64,000 nt of DNA from Ceratothoa steindachneri (Eukaryota; Arthropoda; Malacostraca; Isopoda; Cymothoidae), in contig OZ018320.1 of the NCBI GenBank assembly GCA_963969495.1, positions 71,275,745-71,339,744 on the forward strand, written 5' to 3'. Below the pieces are notes generated by a model. It saw nothing but the letters and a program-made list of their open reading frames with translations, was not told the origin of the DNA and ran no database searches. The position numbers and the translations under genes were made by a program. Shown here piece by piece: positions 12,804 to 24,009 of the stretch. Position 1 is the stretch's first letter. Each line of letters begins with the position of its first letter.

Positions 12804-13799
12804 TATATGTATTAGTCTCAATTTTTTTGGTACTAGGTGGGGCACTACAGAGAGAGAAGGCTCGATATTCTCTAGACCCTTTCCAACCTCCACAGTTAAA
12901 GCCATGCATTAGTTGGGCCTGAGGCAGGTGGGCACGCAATTGCCTCGCTGTCAGCTAGTGGGCATATTTATATTAATGGGCATCCTAATCCGAGTGCAGA
13001 CAACAGTTCTGTGCTCTGAATTATTCTGAAACATATGATTAAGACCCTTCCCCCCACTCCCTATGTGCAGTGTACAATCGTAAGCCCGCAAAGGAAGGGG
13101 CATGTACACTTTACATGTGGTCCCTGAACGAGCGACACAACTCTTCTCCCGGCAGTCTCGAACTATATTGAAACTACCTGGGCTTTATTCCTTCTAAATA
13201 TATCTATTTTTTATCCTTTTTTCCACACTTTCGTTATGAAGCTCTTTTCGCCTATTTTCCTGACCGGCTGTTAATATTGCAGAGGAGTCGTCGAGCAGCT
13301 TGCATCCATTCATCTCTTTTTCGGGGCCAGTGGGGCTTGTTCACTCCTCCCTTTTGGCTTTGATTAGGGGAGCAGGGGATTGGGGGTGTTTTTTTAACAT
13401 ATCTGCATTCTTCGCTTCCTTTTCTCCTTCTTCTGCTACCACCCCACATCTTTCTTTTCCTTATATACTATTATGTGTCCTCTTGGCCCCGTCTTACAGG
13501 AGGATTTGTGGCTATACACATATCTTGCACGCATTTTCACTTTTCATATCTTCACCATTTTATTTACAGATGTCCTTACAAATTTCTGCAAGATACGCCC
13601 CTGTTGGAATTGCGCTTTAAATTCGAGGGGAGGCGGCTAGAATCGTAAATTAAAACTGTTGATAAATTTTCAAAATATTTTGTTAATATAAATTTGTGCT
13701 GTCAAACATTAATGTTAAATTTTAAAGGCTTGAAGCACAAATAAAGCGATTTATATAAGGAAATTTAATCACATCTAATTGTATATGGGGTGAGGGATT
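12804..13799. other. No recognisable gene
   Basis: GC content is higher than to the left, and there are short open frames on both strands (13252-13449, 13300-13620). None shows a domain I can name. Confidence 0.4.
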
Positions 13800-14395
13800 T
13801 ATCAATGGCTAGTTCACTTCAGAACCCGTGCTCTCACTGGCCTCGATAAAGTGACTGCTTTCATGTGCACGTCGGAATGAAACAGGGGTGTGTCCTTGCA
13901 CTTGTTTTGTTCAATATATACCTTGTTGCTATTACTTACCACTATTATAAGCACTCCACACCGGAAAAATGGCATCATAATTAAGTATAGGTTCGATAAC
14001 GGGCTGTTTAATATACGTAGGTTTGCTGCAAGAACTAAGACAAAGCTAACATCAATTCATAAATTGCAGTATACAGATGATGCTGCCATTGTCGCTCACC
14101 ATCCAATACAACTGCAAAACCAACTCTCAAATCTCAGCGAGGCCTACAGACGAGCTGGACTCAAAATTAACGTTAGGAAAACTGAAGTCCTCACATATTT
14201 AAGGGAACCTGAAGCCCCCAAGCCTATAAACATCGGCAACGATCATCTCGTCTAGTCAGAGCACTTCATAGAGAATACTGGACAGAGAAATAACGAGCTG
14301 CATCCAGCTAGCTTCATTAGCTTTTGGGTGGCTAAAAGAAAGGGTCTTCCTTAACCGCAATCTTAAGTTACACACATAAATTGTCTACCTGTGTG
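13800..14395 (+). pseudogene. Non-LTR reverse transcriptase relic (QYTDDAAIVAH type)
   Basis: GMKQGCVLALVLFNIYLVAI at about 13876-13935 is the RT block before the catalytic motif. QYTDDAAIVAHHP at about 14069-14107 is the catalytic YxDD block (A changed to T), followed by AYRRAGLKINVRKTEVL. After the stop at 14255, REITSCIQLASLAFGWLKER continues the thumb region typical of endonuclease-RT proteins. Frameshifts and stops make it a pseudogene. The neighbourhood is decayed LINE sequence of another family. Confidence 0.75.
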
Positions 14396-14439
14396 GGCGG
14401 CTGTAGTGTTTGACTGAATGAATGTGTGGGTGATAGTGC

Positions 14440-15975
14440 GTGTTTTAGCTAGAAGTTGTTTTTTTTTCAGTCTCGGTGCACCGGTCTTGCCTCACTGTGG
14501 TGGGTGGTTCCATGGCTGAGCTGCACTGAGTTGGATGCGACGGGTGCCCCGGCCGCGGCTGCCTAGCGCGATGATGGTCTTTGCGCCCTCGAGGGGAAAA
14601 GGCCGAAGGCAGCTTGCTTCCGTTTTTTAAAACGACGGTGCTGGTTGAAGAGTGTACAGTCTCCTCCCTTCCTTCGGGGTACGCATCGAGTGACGCAGTT
14701 TCGGCATTCACGGGTTCCACACTTCGCGAAATCGCCCCCTTTCCCGTAAATAATATAATTGTATATGGAGAAAAATAAACCAAAACTATTCGGCGAAGTT
14801 TTCGACTTCTGCTCATCGTCCTTCTGGATCTCTTTCCAGTTCGATATTCTCATCCAAACTTAATATTTTTGATGTCAGTGAGGATTTTGATGATGTGGTC
14901 CCGTAATGATGGAGCCCTGTAAGTCGCCTCCCACCCCAACCTGATTCTGTCCAAGCCCTTCAGACTCTTGCTCGCTCTGAGATTGCTGTCTCATCTCACC
15001 CAACGTTCAACACTGTGAAGAGTGTTATCCATTCGGAAGAACTAATGGACTATGACCTATAGATGCTTCAGTCAAAGCTGGTCACCCAACGGATCATCAA
15101 CATTTATAGAAAATAACGAACCGTTGGTGGGATTCTGGTGAACACACCAACGATGGTCCTAGTGTTTGCTCGTTGGGATCTCCCATCGCATATCAAGGCG
15201 GGTTACTTACGAATACCAGTCAAACCCTATATACCTAATCCGATACGTTGCTTCAATTGCCATATGTTCGGTCATATAAGCACTGCGTGGGTAGCGTGCA
15301 GCAAACTATGGTCATTCCTGCGACCATCCTTGCTGCTGTACCAACTGTAGAGAGTCCCATAGTGCATCTTCAAAGTCTCGCATATTAATCTTTGAAAAAG
15401 AGGTCTTAGCTGCCCATGATTCTGCTAAGGTGGAGATGCGGGAGGCCTGTCGACTAGTACGGGAGAAATTTATCTCTCCGGTGCCCCAGATTCTTCGATG
15501 CCCTACGCATGGTAGAAGACACTCTTCTCGCTCGCTTTCGTATCACGTAATTACCACATATGTTCTGCCAGCGTCCCGAGATGCAGCACCACCACCCTCC
15601 GCTGTATCACCCTTATCTTCTACCCCAACCCAAGTCTGGTCTCTTAGTATACCCAATTCCTCTTAACTTATTTCCACTGGGCCGGTAGAGCGTGTCCAAT
15701 CTCCAGATGCCACTCCGGAGATTCAGGACGCCATTTAAACCTATATTGAATCTAATGAGGCGCTCCGCTCTGACGTAGTCATGACTTACGATTCCTGGCC
15801 ACAGCGTAAATCCTCTCCCGACTCTTCACCTCCCTCTCGGAAGCTAATTTCCAGAAAGAGAGGGCAATCAACCTCCATCAAAACCTCAATCGCCAGCTCG
15901 GCTGAGAAACATCCTATCACCTCATCTCTTTCCCTACCACTGTTCCTTCGACATCCGCATTTGTAACTTCCAACC
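14440..15975 (+). pseudogene. ORF1 (gag-like, zinc knuckle) of a decayed jockey-like non-LTR element
   Basis: The stretch 15138-15350 gives the RNA-binding block ending in RCFNCHMFGHIST, a CX2CX4H zinc-knuckle start. A second knuckle-like set, NYGHSCDHPCCCTNC, follows in another frame. FEKEVLAAHDSAKVEMREAC and VEDTLLARF then match the tail of jockey-type ORF1, just as EKEILAVQAQDRLSFCEA does in the J1 copies at 47 kb. So this is a distant relative of J1. The Pro/Ser-rich tail runs to about 15970. Frames are broken many times. The 5' UTR probably starts near 14440. Confidence 0.65.
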
Positions 15976-17036
15976 TCACCTCAGGCGGTGGTTGTCTATA
16001 CTTCACCCATATTGATGTATCTACACTCCCAGAAGGTAACAATGCCTCCAATTCTCCTTTATTCATCCCATTTCCTTCCGATCACGACCATACCCCATTT
16101 CTCCTTCCCGTTACCCATGTTCCTTTGAAACCCTCCGTAACTACGATTTCAGACCTCTCTTCAGACGTGGGTTGCACACCATTAATTAGGAGTGATGATC
16201 CTCCCAGACCTAGGTGTAACGATGCCACCAAATTTCTCCTTTCTCTACCCTTTCCTCAGGGTCACGACCCACTGACTCTGGTCTGTCGAAACAAACTTAG
16301 CTCTCGCAATATTAGCCTCCGTCCTTCTATATTGGGGTTGCATCGCACTTCTAAGGGTCCTTCTATAACGCCCGTGGCGGGTTCCTCTCGCAAGTGGTTT
16401 ATTTTAGACGACAAGTATGGCAGAGACCACTTCTCTATTGGCTTGAAACACAATGCCCTTTGCCCGTCCCATCATATCTCCCCGGATGGAATGTTGTAAA
16501 TGTACATTGGTGAAAGTTCCATGACGCTTCCTTCACTACAAAACAAATTGGAGATTTTGGATTTACAAAATCTCAAATTTTGCTGTTTAGTTCTTGGAGC
16601 TGCGGAGTCCGCGTCTATTGCTGTCTTGGTGCACGCCATGTCTCCGAACTTAGACAATATCAGATAAGACTTTCTCGGGCATCTCTATCCCCGTACGAAA
16701 TAACTCCTACTAGATATTTTAAGCTGTATTTGGTTACAGGGATTGTATCCTACTGCATGGATAAGGACGTTGGTCGAACCTACCATTTCAGAAACCAGGT
16801 AGAGACGGCTTGTCTCTTTCCCATTATAGACCAATAACTCTCAACAGCTGTCTTAGTAAGTTGTTGGAGAAAATTGTGAATGCTCGCTTGCTGGGGTTTC
16901 TGGGATACCATGGCTCCCTAACTCCACACCAGTGTAGATTCCCTACGAAGAAGCGTATGGCAGATCTTGTTCGTATGGAGGGTACTTACTCTCCGTGAGG
17001 TCTTTGCTCATGGCTGCCATGCGATGGCTGTTAGCT

Positions 17037-17479
17037 GGTTAGTTAGTCGACGCTAATCCTTCCTTTATCCAGGCGGATCCCCCACCGGATAATAAAATCT
17101 ACATAGAGGTCAGTATGACAATCGCTGGTCGGCCCGAGGCACCAGGAGCCGATCCTCTTTGGGAAGAGGTGCCAGGAAGTATTATGTTTTGACACCCCAG
17201 GGCAGAGGGAACTGTTTCGCGTCAGAGGTATGTGGATATAGATACCCATGGCAGGATTTCTTGTAACAGAGAGTGTGTGTGTGTTGTACTGTGAAGACGG
17301 GAAAGGAAAGAAAGCAGTGTTATAATTGGCTATGCGTGTGGTGAGAAGTGTAAGATCTACCCACCCAAATACAGGGGCGAGCACAGCGCGTCAACCAGTC
17401 GGTAGCCAGATCTCTAAGTGCGCTGGCGGCTGACGTTTGTGGCCGCTCATGCCGGGATTCGGGATCGAAGCCGGTACCG
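17037..17479. mobile_element. Insertion of about 440 bp inside the RT relic, with imperfect target duplication
   Basis: RT coding sequence stops at GCGATGGCTGT and resumes after GCGACGTTGGCTGT. This fits a 10-14 bp imperfect target-site duplication. The inserted sequence has no open frame. It contains GGATCGAAGCC near its right end, which fits a polymerase III B box on either strand. A SINE or other short retroposon is likely, but I cannot place an A box. Confidence 0.45.
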
Positions 17480-17984
17480 CGACGTTGGCTGTCTTCTTCG
17501 ATATCGAGAAGACATATGGCACCACTTGGTGTCATGGAGTTCTCCGCCAGTTGTATGAGTGGGGATTGAGGGGACTTTTACAATTTATATCTGGAGATTT
17601 TTTAGCTACTCGCACTTTGGGTTAAGGTTATTAACACTAATTCTGATCTCTATGTTCATGAGAATGGTGTTTCCAAGGGCAGTGTATTAAATGTTACTTT
17701 ATTCGCTATCGCGATAAATAGCCTGGTATACTCTCAGCCGAAGGGGTGTGTGCAACCTTGTTTGTAGATGACCTCGATCTTTAGTGCTCCGCCTCACGCC
17801 CGACATCGGCAACCAGCCGCCTGCAGTTGGCGATTGATATTTGATACCATCCACTGCCAAGCCATTCATAAAGGGTTCTGCCTTAAAGAAGAAGGCGATG
17901 CACTTTCACCCGAAGCAGGGGCAGCAAGTTAAACCTCCTTGTTTCTAGATGGTAACCCTTTGGAATTTTGAATACACAGCCGCC

Positions 17985-18530
17985 GATTAAAAAAAAAAAA
18001 AATGCCAGACTGCATTTATAGCTCGGCGGATTCAGAGGGGAACACTGCATAAAAACAATGAACATTGGAGTGCCTAACAACGTCTGGCAACCGCATTGAA
18101 TTCGCACCATAAGCTGATTATTTCGAAGAGAATTGGGAGTGCATCTCCCCGCTAATTTTAATTATCTACCAGTATAGAAAATACGAAAACGAAGCATTAG
18201 GTTCGAATACAGAGCGTTTGCCAGATGTCGTTAGGCGCTCTAATGTTCATTGTTTTTTTAAGCTGTGTTTCTTGATTGATCGATCCTTCTTGATTTGGGG
18301 AGGGGTTCACTCCTGATCTGTGTTTCTTGACTTGAGACATATAAGCCCCTCCCCCTAATGCTATTTAAAGCAATAATATTTTCTTTAATATTGAGTAAAA
18401 TAAAATGTGCATATCATATTTTAATTCAGAAAAAATCCCTTCGAAGTGATATATAATACAATATGTTGCGATTCCAATTAACATTGTGGCTGAGTAGTAA
18501 ATATTGACCCCCCAATTACTTGGTGTCCTT
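17985..18530. mobile_element. Second insertion in the RT relic, carrying a long fold-back
   Basis: RT homology stops near the A-run at 17987 and resumes at about 18540 (LRRRCLRKMDLLKM). The inserted sequence contains an inverted repeat: 18051-18090 (AAAAACAATGAACATTGGAG...) is nearly the reverse complement of 18218-18257, and the pairing extends imperfectly inward to about 18127 and 18180. This is a roughly 207-bp hairpin, as in fold-back or MITE-type elements. No coding sequence. Confidence 0.5.
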
Positions 18531-18899
18531 ATCTTCGTGACCTGCCAGGCTACGACGGAGATGTCTCCGAAAGATGGACCTACTAAAGATGCTCTCCCAT
18601 ATATCTTGGAGCGATAGGCTCACATTGGTGAGTCTATTTATCTCCCTCGCTCAGTCCAAGTTGGACTATGGTAGTGACATGTATTCCGTGTCCTCTCGTT
18701 CATCTCTACGCATGCTGGCTCCTATCCGCAACCTGGTTTACTGAGCTGGTAGCGGGCGGCATGCACTCCCGGTAGCTCAATGCAGGCTCGGGGGGTACAG
18801 TGACCCATATAAACTGATACACCAGTCAGGTTGGCAGTGAAGACAAAGGTGGTACTGGTACATAGTAATGGGGACTGGTTTCATCTATCATGCCATGAC

Positions 18900-19620
18900 A
18901 TATGGCAAGATTCTTACCTAGTGATTGTAAAGAAGCAAGGAAGTCACAGCTCATAAAGGGTGCCTCTTCTCATTTTCTATGTTGCCTCATACTGATCATA
19001 TCTGTTAAGCATGTTAACAATTGTGCTAGTAACTACTTGCTCAGTGAGGCTGTTCCACTTATTCACTCCTTGATTTGAAAAATTTATTCCTCTTGGTGGT
19101 CCTGTGTTATAGTTTCTGCAATCTCATGCCATGTCCTCTTGTTTCCATGTATCAGTCTCTAGGAGTCACCTTTGACCTTGTCAAACCCTCTCAGGATCTC
19201 AAACGCTTCAATCGTATCTCCCCTAGTCCTTTCCTCTAGGGAAGTAAGACCCAGTCTGTCCAATCTCTGTTCATATGGTAGCGCTTGCAATTCTGGTACC
19301 AGTTTCATGGTCTAGTTGGATTTTTTCCAATTTCTTTATATCTCATTGGGTATAAGGTAACTACAGTACTGAAGTCATGGTCTAACTAAAGACTTGTACA
19401 AGGCTAGCAGCATGTTTGCATCAAAGCATGTCATTGTCTTCTTGAGTCCCAGGACTGAAGTGGCACTTGCTCTTTTGTTATAAGTTTTTAGGGGGTACAA
19501 ATATTGTGGTGGAGAAAAATGGAAAGAAAATGGAAAGTTTGGACTTGAATTGGTCCAGAGACAAAGCATCAACAACATCGACTGGGAGGGAATTCCAGTG
19601 AGGGGCAACATGACATGAGA
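18900..19620 (-). pseudogene. CR1/L2-type reverse transcriptase relic, C-terminal part
   Basis: Read on the minus strand, the pieces TMTCFDANMLLALYKSLVRP, then a degraded EKIEKNPTRP-type linker, LPYEQRLDRLGLTSLEERTR, and a region like FEILRGFDKVKGDS appear in several frames. They match the order of the RT thumb and C-terminal region of CR1/L2 elements. The complete element at 60027-61271 shows the same order (CLYNSLVPPHLEY, then ELNLFSLETRRLRGQLIKVF). Stops and frameshifts abound. Confidence 0.72.
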
Positions 19621-20059
19621 AAGTGTGTCTATGGCCTCAGTTTGAGTATGTCTTATAAATACTTTGAATAAGTGACCTCAAGTACCAGAGTATGGAAATA
19701 GGGTGAAAATATGTGAGTTAATTTGGGACAGATTGTGAAAAAATTTATAGCATAAAATTAGGTCTGAATTTAAAATTCTTCCTTTAATAGAAAAAAAGAT
19801 TGTCTTTATAGTCTGTTGGGATAAGAAAGTTGAGAAAGACCGTACACCCATTTGGTCCATCTTCGTTGAACAGATTTTAGTAGACCGAGATCTCCCAAAT
19901 AGCCAGTATTCCAAACTAGACTAGTGAAATCTAGAATGGGTCAAATGTCACAAGTGAGTAAGGAATTCATGAATAGGGGAAGGTGACACATAGTTAACTT
20001 GAGAAGATTTGATGCTACTCTTCCAGCTTTTATAACAGTTTCTCTGATAGGCCGGTGAA
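19621..20059. other. No recognisable gene
   Basis: AT-rich sequence between two retroelement fragments. A 78-codon minus-strand frame (19678-19914) has no motif I recognise. Confidence 0.35.
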
Positions 20060-20905
20060 ACTTAGGTTTGATTCAGCCAGGACTTTGTGTAGTGGAAAAT
20101 GTTCTCTTTAGATCAACACAACTTAGTCCTATCCTTCTTGTTCCTGCCCACCTCCTGGTGGACATTCCTTTGTCAAATATTTGCATGGCTCTCTTTGACA
20201 TGCAGAAGTCTCTGGCTGACCCACTTGTGGCACGTGCCATGTTCATTGAACATGCTACAATATACACTTTATCATGTCATCCCTTCATGACCATCAAAAA
20301 TAGACAATGGTGTGGAGGCTGCTGTAGTTTTACCAGGGCTTATAGTATTCAAGTTTTGACTGTGCACAGCTTCCATTTTTGTCACTGAGTTTTATATATT
20401 TCATTACCTTTACAGTTTTTATTGATTCAAGGAGCGTATTAAACACTCTTTGCTCTTTAACTTCTGACTATCCTCTTCTCCAAAATAAATTCCTGGTCAG
20501 TCAAGAACTCTTCCAGATATAATGTAGACTTTTGCTGGGTTCCTAGTCATGTTGGAGTCTAGGGTAATGAGCTGAGTGATGAGGCAGCTTGAATTGTAAC
20601 CAACCTACACAATAACTTGCTGCAGTTCGCATTATCTTCACTTTTATCCTCTTATTAGGAACAACATTCAGTCACTCTGGATTTCAGAATGTGATGGATG
20701 CATTTATAACAAGTTGCATTCCATTAAACCCTCGGTTTTAGCAATGGCTTCTTTTTGCTTTCTGTTGTCTCCGAATTGGATAAACTTGTAGAATATACTG
20801 GCATTTGATGGAGCGCTTGCCGGTACAGTATTGCGATGACTTTATTATCACCCAGACTGTTCAGCACATTCTTGTTGAATTTCCTATAGGTCTTATAGGT
20901 AATTC
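20060..20905 (+). pseudogene. RNase H and C-terminal domain relic of a jockey-superfamily non-LTR element
   Basis: VDIPLSNICMALFDMQKSLA leads into an RNase H domain. Its first strand is degraded (KIDNGVEAAVVLPGL). FIDSRSVLNTLCSL is the second acidic block, and FCWVP, then SHVGV and GNELSDEAA the last block before loss of frame. The tail CDDFIITQTVQHILVEFP, starting at about 20835, is the terminal zinc-finger-like CxxC...HxxxxC region of ORF2. Multiple stops. A fragment of the same family recurs in two orientations at 23237-23690. Confidence 0.7.
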
Positions 20906-21315
20906 ACACTTGTCTCCACATTTTTTTACCTTGTTCAATCATTCTCTCTTCTCACCATTTTCCACCTAGGCTCACCCATGCTCATACTTGTCTTATAAAA
21001 CTCTTTTATACATCAATCCCAAACTCACCCAACTCTTTCACACAGAACCTAGTATTTTCTCTTTGCAATAACTTTCATACTCTTTCAAAAACATACTCAT
21101 GTCTTTTGATCATTCCTCTCTAAAATTAACTTTGGCACTTCTCTTATAAGTATATTGCTATGCACCTTAGCCTCAGTTCCGCTTGCACTTGCTTCCTCAC
21201 AATCAAACCTATTCTTATTTAAACTAAAATAAAGAGAGTCACTACCTGTCATTAATTTCATGTCCTGTTTGTTCTGGTATTGGGTCTTTGTAATTCTCTT
21301 CTTCCGATGCATTTT

Positions 21316-21366
21316 GTGGGTGCGTTTTGACAGATGCAGATGACCTTTGATAGGCTCTTGTGGCTT
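21316..21366. repeat. Left half of a hairpin-tail repeat, split by an insertion
   Basis: GTTTTGACAGATGCAGATGA and the following CCTTTGATAGGCTCTTGTGGCTT match the repeat seen intact at 26883-26960 and 40632-40711. Its right half appears at 22581-22606, after the AT-rich LINE fragment. GGCTT is present on both sides. Confidence 0.65.
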
Positions 21367-22317
21367 GGAGTTGAATTTAATAACTCTAGGAATTATTTCA
21401 AAATACATAAAGAAGAGAAGCTTAAATTTATTCAATCAATGAGTCATATGCTGCCCGCAGTAATTAGTAAAAGCACAAATAAGGTGCTTATTGGTAAAGC
21501 ATATTGGAAAAACATCATATTACCAAGTGCAATATACTCAGCGGAAATTATGTATTTTACAAAAAATGAAATAAATGAATACCAGAAGGCTGAAAATAGG
21601 GCATATAGACATATTCTTGGAGCTCCAAAATATACTCCTGTTGCTGCCCTTAGAGGAGAAATTGGATCCTCTACTTTTGAAAATAGGTTGGCCCTAAAGG
21701 TGATCATGTATATAAAATATCTAATCAACAATAATGAAAATGAATTGCTAAGTAAGATATTTATTGTATTATACAATAATAAATCTAACAAATGGATAAA
21801 AAGTATACAATCCTACATGAATGCCCATAATTTATCGTTGGACAATATTAAATACAAAAATAAAACTGAACTGAAAAACATTATAAATAACATAGATACA
21901 GACAAATGGAAGAGAGAGCTAGCAGAAAGAAGTAGTCTTGCAATATATTGTGAATATAAAAAGAAAATTAAAGAAGATGGAATTTATTACAATGACCAGT
22001 ACTCAAGAATCTTATTTTTGGCAAGAACCAATACACTCAAACTGAACTGGAGGAATGAAAAATTGGATAAAAATCAAACAGACCAATGTCTCCTTTGCAA
22101 CATGAAAAAAATAGAAAATATAGATCATTTTTTATACGAATGTCCAAGATTGATAAACATTAGACAGGAGAGTAAATTTTACACTGATAAAAAATCATTT
22201 ATAGCTGCAATTCTATTGTTTAGCAGTAATATGAATAAGAATGAACAAGAAAAACATAAGATGATTTTATCAAGAATGTGGAAAATGAGAGAAAAATTTG
22301 TAAGTAGTTTGAATTGA
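21334..22317 (+). CDS. C-terminal third of a non-LTR retrotransposon ORF2, zinc-finger end intact
   Basis: The frame is 327 codons long and ends in TGA at 22315-22317. The first ten codons come from the host repeat, so the apparent ATG at 21334 is accidental; real homology begins at LGVEFNN. GKAYWKNIILPSAIYSAEIM and YQKAENRAYRHILGAPKYTP are thumb-region blocks. KLNWRNEKLDKNQTDQCLLC and IDHFLYECP form the C-terminal CxxC...HxxxxC finger. The catalytic RT domain and endonuclease are missing, so it is not autonomous. The frame is undamaged, which points to a fairly recent insertion, and the coding sequence is very AT-rich. Clade uncertain. Confidence 0.7.
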   Translation: MQMTFDRLLWLGVEFNNSRNYFKIHKEEKLKFIQSMSHMLPAVISKSTNKVLIGKAYWKNIILPSAIYSAEIMYFTKNEINEYQKAENRAYRHILGAPKYTPVAALRGEIGSSTFENRLALKVIMYIKYLINNNENELLSKIFIVLYNNKSNKWIKSIQSYMNAHNLSLDNIKYKNKTELKNIINNIDTDKWKRELAERSSLAIYCEYKKKIKEDGIYYNDQYSRILFLARTNTLKLNWRNEKLDKNQTDQCLLCNMKKIENIDHFLYECPRLINIRQESKFYTDKKSFIAAILLFSSNMNKNEQEKHKMILSRMWKMREKFVSSLN

Positions 22318-22580
22318 GACATTTGCCCTATTTTATGTGATAATTTAAATTGAAACATATGACATATTTTATTTATATATATGTATATATATTCTGAAAC
22401 TCTGTACATAATCTTAATGTAAATACAAGACAAAGGCAACTATAAATAGGTAAAGAGCCTGAAAAATAATATTGTGGACAAAGATAATAATCTGAATATT
22501 TTAATACTTTCTAATAAATATGACTATATATCAGGTGCCGATGTAAAGGTAATACCGAACCATTTGATCTGAGTATGAGA
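21367..22580 (+). mobile_element. 5'-truncated AT-rich non-LTR element
   Basis: The segment is inserted in the hairpin-tail repeat, with GGCTT at both junctions. It starts abruptly inside an RT coding sequence (LGVEFNN). It carries one long open frame and then an AT-rich 3' UTR with no clear poly-A tail. Truncation at the 5' end is what target-primed reverse transcription usually leaves. Confidence 0.65.
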
Positions 22581-22606
22581 GGCTTTTGTCATCCATCAAA
22601 TTATGT
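22581..22606. repeat. Right half of the split hairpin-tail repeat
   Basis: GGCTTTTGTCATCCATCAAA followed by TTATGTT continues the repeat interrupted at 21366. Confidence 0.6.
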
Positions 22607-23236
22607 TTCTTCTCTTTCAGGGGTTTGTCTGTGTCTGGCAGTAGAAGTGCTGAATTCTCAGTATGTTCAGTGTTTCCAATACCTTTTCTTGTCTCTATAT
22701 ATATTTTAATATTTAAAATTTTTTTTCATTAAAACCAATGAGGTTAATTTTAGAACTCATTTTACAGCTGCTCAAAGATGTTAGAAACCTTGAAACTAGT
22801 AGTGTGCACTGAATAAAAAAATTTTACATTGCTTTTTTCATTTTCAAGTGAATAAAAATGAGTCAATCATAGCTTGAAATTAAATATATAAAAAGTTCAT
22901 TCTCTATATTATTGTAAAATATATTTTATTCCTTTGCTTTTCAGCATTTACTAGTCTTAGTATTATAGTCTCTTGAAAGTGCCAAATTTAAATTTTTTTA
23001 TATTATTAAAATTTGTGAATATTAATTACATGAATTTAGTTAATAATTCTTAGGTTATAAAATATTGAAACATTCATTAATAATGGGAGGTAAGTTTGTT
23101 ATTATTTTTAATAAAATAATATGTGCTCCTTTAGTATTCAGTTTATAAATGCATTTACCCTTATGTGTACCATCTACAACCAAACATAATGGGCATCCTC
23201 CACATCCACAAACCCAGAGCACCTACTATACCCCAT
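22607..23236. other. AT-rich non-coding stretch
   Basis: No motif or open frame of note. Confidence 0.4.
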
Positions 23237-23502
23237 GGCAGAATATCCACTCCCAATGGTAGCTTGAATTGTGGCCAACCCGCACACTGACTTGCTGCAG
23301 TTTGCATTATCTTCACTTTGATGGAGCGCTTGCCGGTACATTATTGCGATGACTGTGTTATCCCCATCAGACTGTTCAGCACATTCTTGTTGAATGTCAC
23401 AGTCTAGGTGATCTTCATGCACATTACTTGCCCTAGTACTGGGATGAGTGGCGTCGCTACCGCTTGTCTCCTGTACTCAGGATGGATTTGTGTACACAGA
23501 CT
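23237..23502 (+). pseudogene. 3' end of an RNase H-type non-LTR ORF2, fragment
   Basis: Starts with sequence shared with 20581-20650 (GCTTGAATTGTGGCCAACCC type). It continues as YCDDCVIP and SDCSAHSC, the last in another frame and corresponding to the HILVEC finger, then DWMSGVATACLL-like and VSCTQDGFVYTDLYM. The latter corresponds to the LSLVLGTDSCTPTCGLLDFL tail of the J1 3' end at 39.9 kb. Broken. Confidence 0.6.
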
Positions 23503-23690
23503 TGTACATGACTAGGAACCTGGCAAAACTCCACATTATATCTGGAAGAGTTTTTGACTGACTAGGAATGTATTTTGGAGAAGAGGATGGTCAGAAGTTA
23601 AAGAGCATATAATACGTTCTATGAATCAATAAAAACTGTAAAGGTAATAAATGCATATGGTTAATGAAACTGCATAAAGTGCACAGCTCC
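23503..23690 (-). pseudogene. RNase H fragment in inverted orientation
   Basis: This stretch is close to the reverse complement of 20397-20560. Both include ATTACCTTTACAGTTTTTAT and the run around CTCTTCCAGATATAATGTGG. It abuts the + oriented fragment at 23502, so two parts of one family lie head against tail in opposite orientations. Confidence 0.65.
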
Positions 23691-24009
23691 CTGATATCCA
23701 CCTTTATGATCCCTTCCTTCCTTCCTTGTTAGGATAAGGTCCACATTAGGCTGTAGCATTGATAAACAAATTTCAGCTAATCAACATGCACATTTCAGGT
23801 TTTGTATACTTGAGTGCACTTATTTCAAAGGTGGAATGTTTTTTTAGAAATATTTGAAACACCCCCTTTTTTGAGGTCAAAATTTCATTATTTAAAAATC
23901 TTTGAGCTAGAAAGATATACAGCATCAGAGTTGTTGGTTTGTTGTTATAAGTGCTTCTAAATACATTAGAGTTGAGTTTAAACTAAAGGATAATGACAAA
24001 CAAGTGAGG
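23691..24009. other. No recognisable gene
   Basis: AT-rich spacer between the RNase H fragment and the minus-strand gene relic. Confidence 0.4.

Larger units (their letters stand above)
16480..18760 (+). pseudogene. ORF2 reverse transcriptase of the same decayed jockey-like element, with two insertions
   Basis: RT blocks are in order. SHYRPITLNSCLSKLLEKIV lies at about 16815. AVFFDIEKTY, the first catalytic Asp block, lies at about 17480. ENGVSKGSVLNVTLFAIAIN is at about 17662, and LFVDDLDL, the catalytic DD with V in place of the usual A, at about 17760. KKKAMHFHPKQGQQVKPP is at about 17885, and the thumb SLAQSKLDYGSDMYSVSSRS at about 18645. The coding sequence is broken by stops and by insertions at 17037-17479 and about 17985-18530. 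No endonuclease domain could be read with confidence between 15975 and 16480. Confidence 0.75.

Noticed and set aside
21334..21366. ATG at 21334 as the true start of the 327-codon protein
   Set aside because: The first codons lie in the host hairpin-tail repeat; homology to LINE ORF2 begins after 21366.
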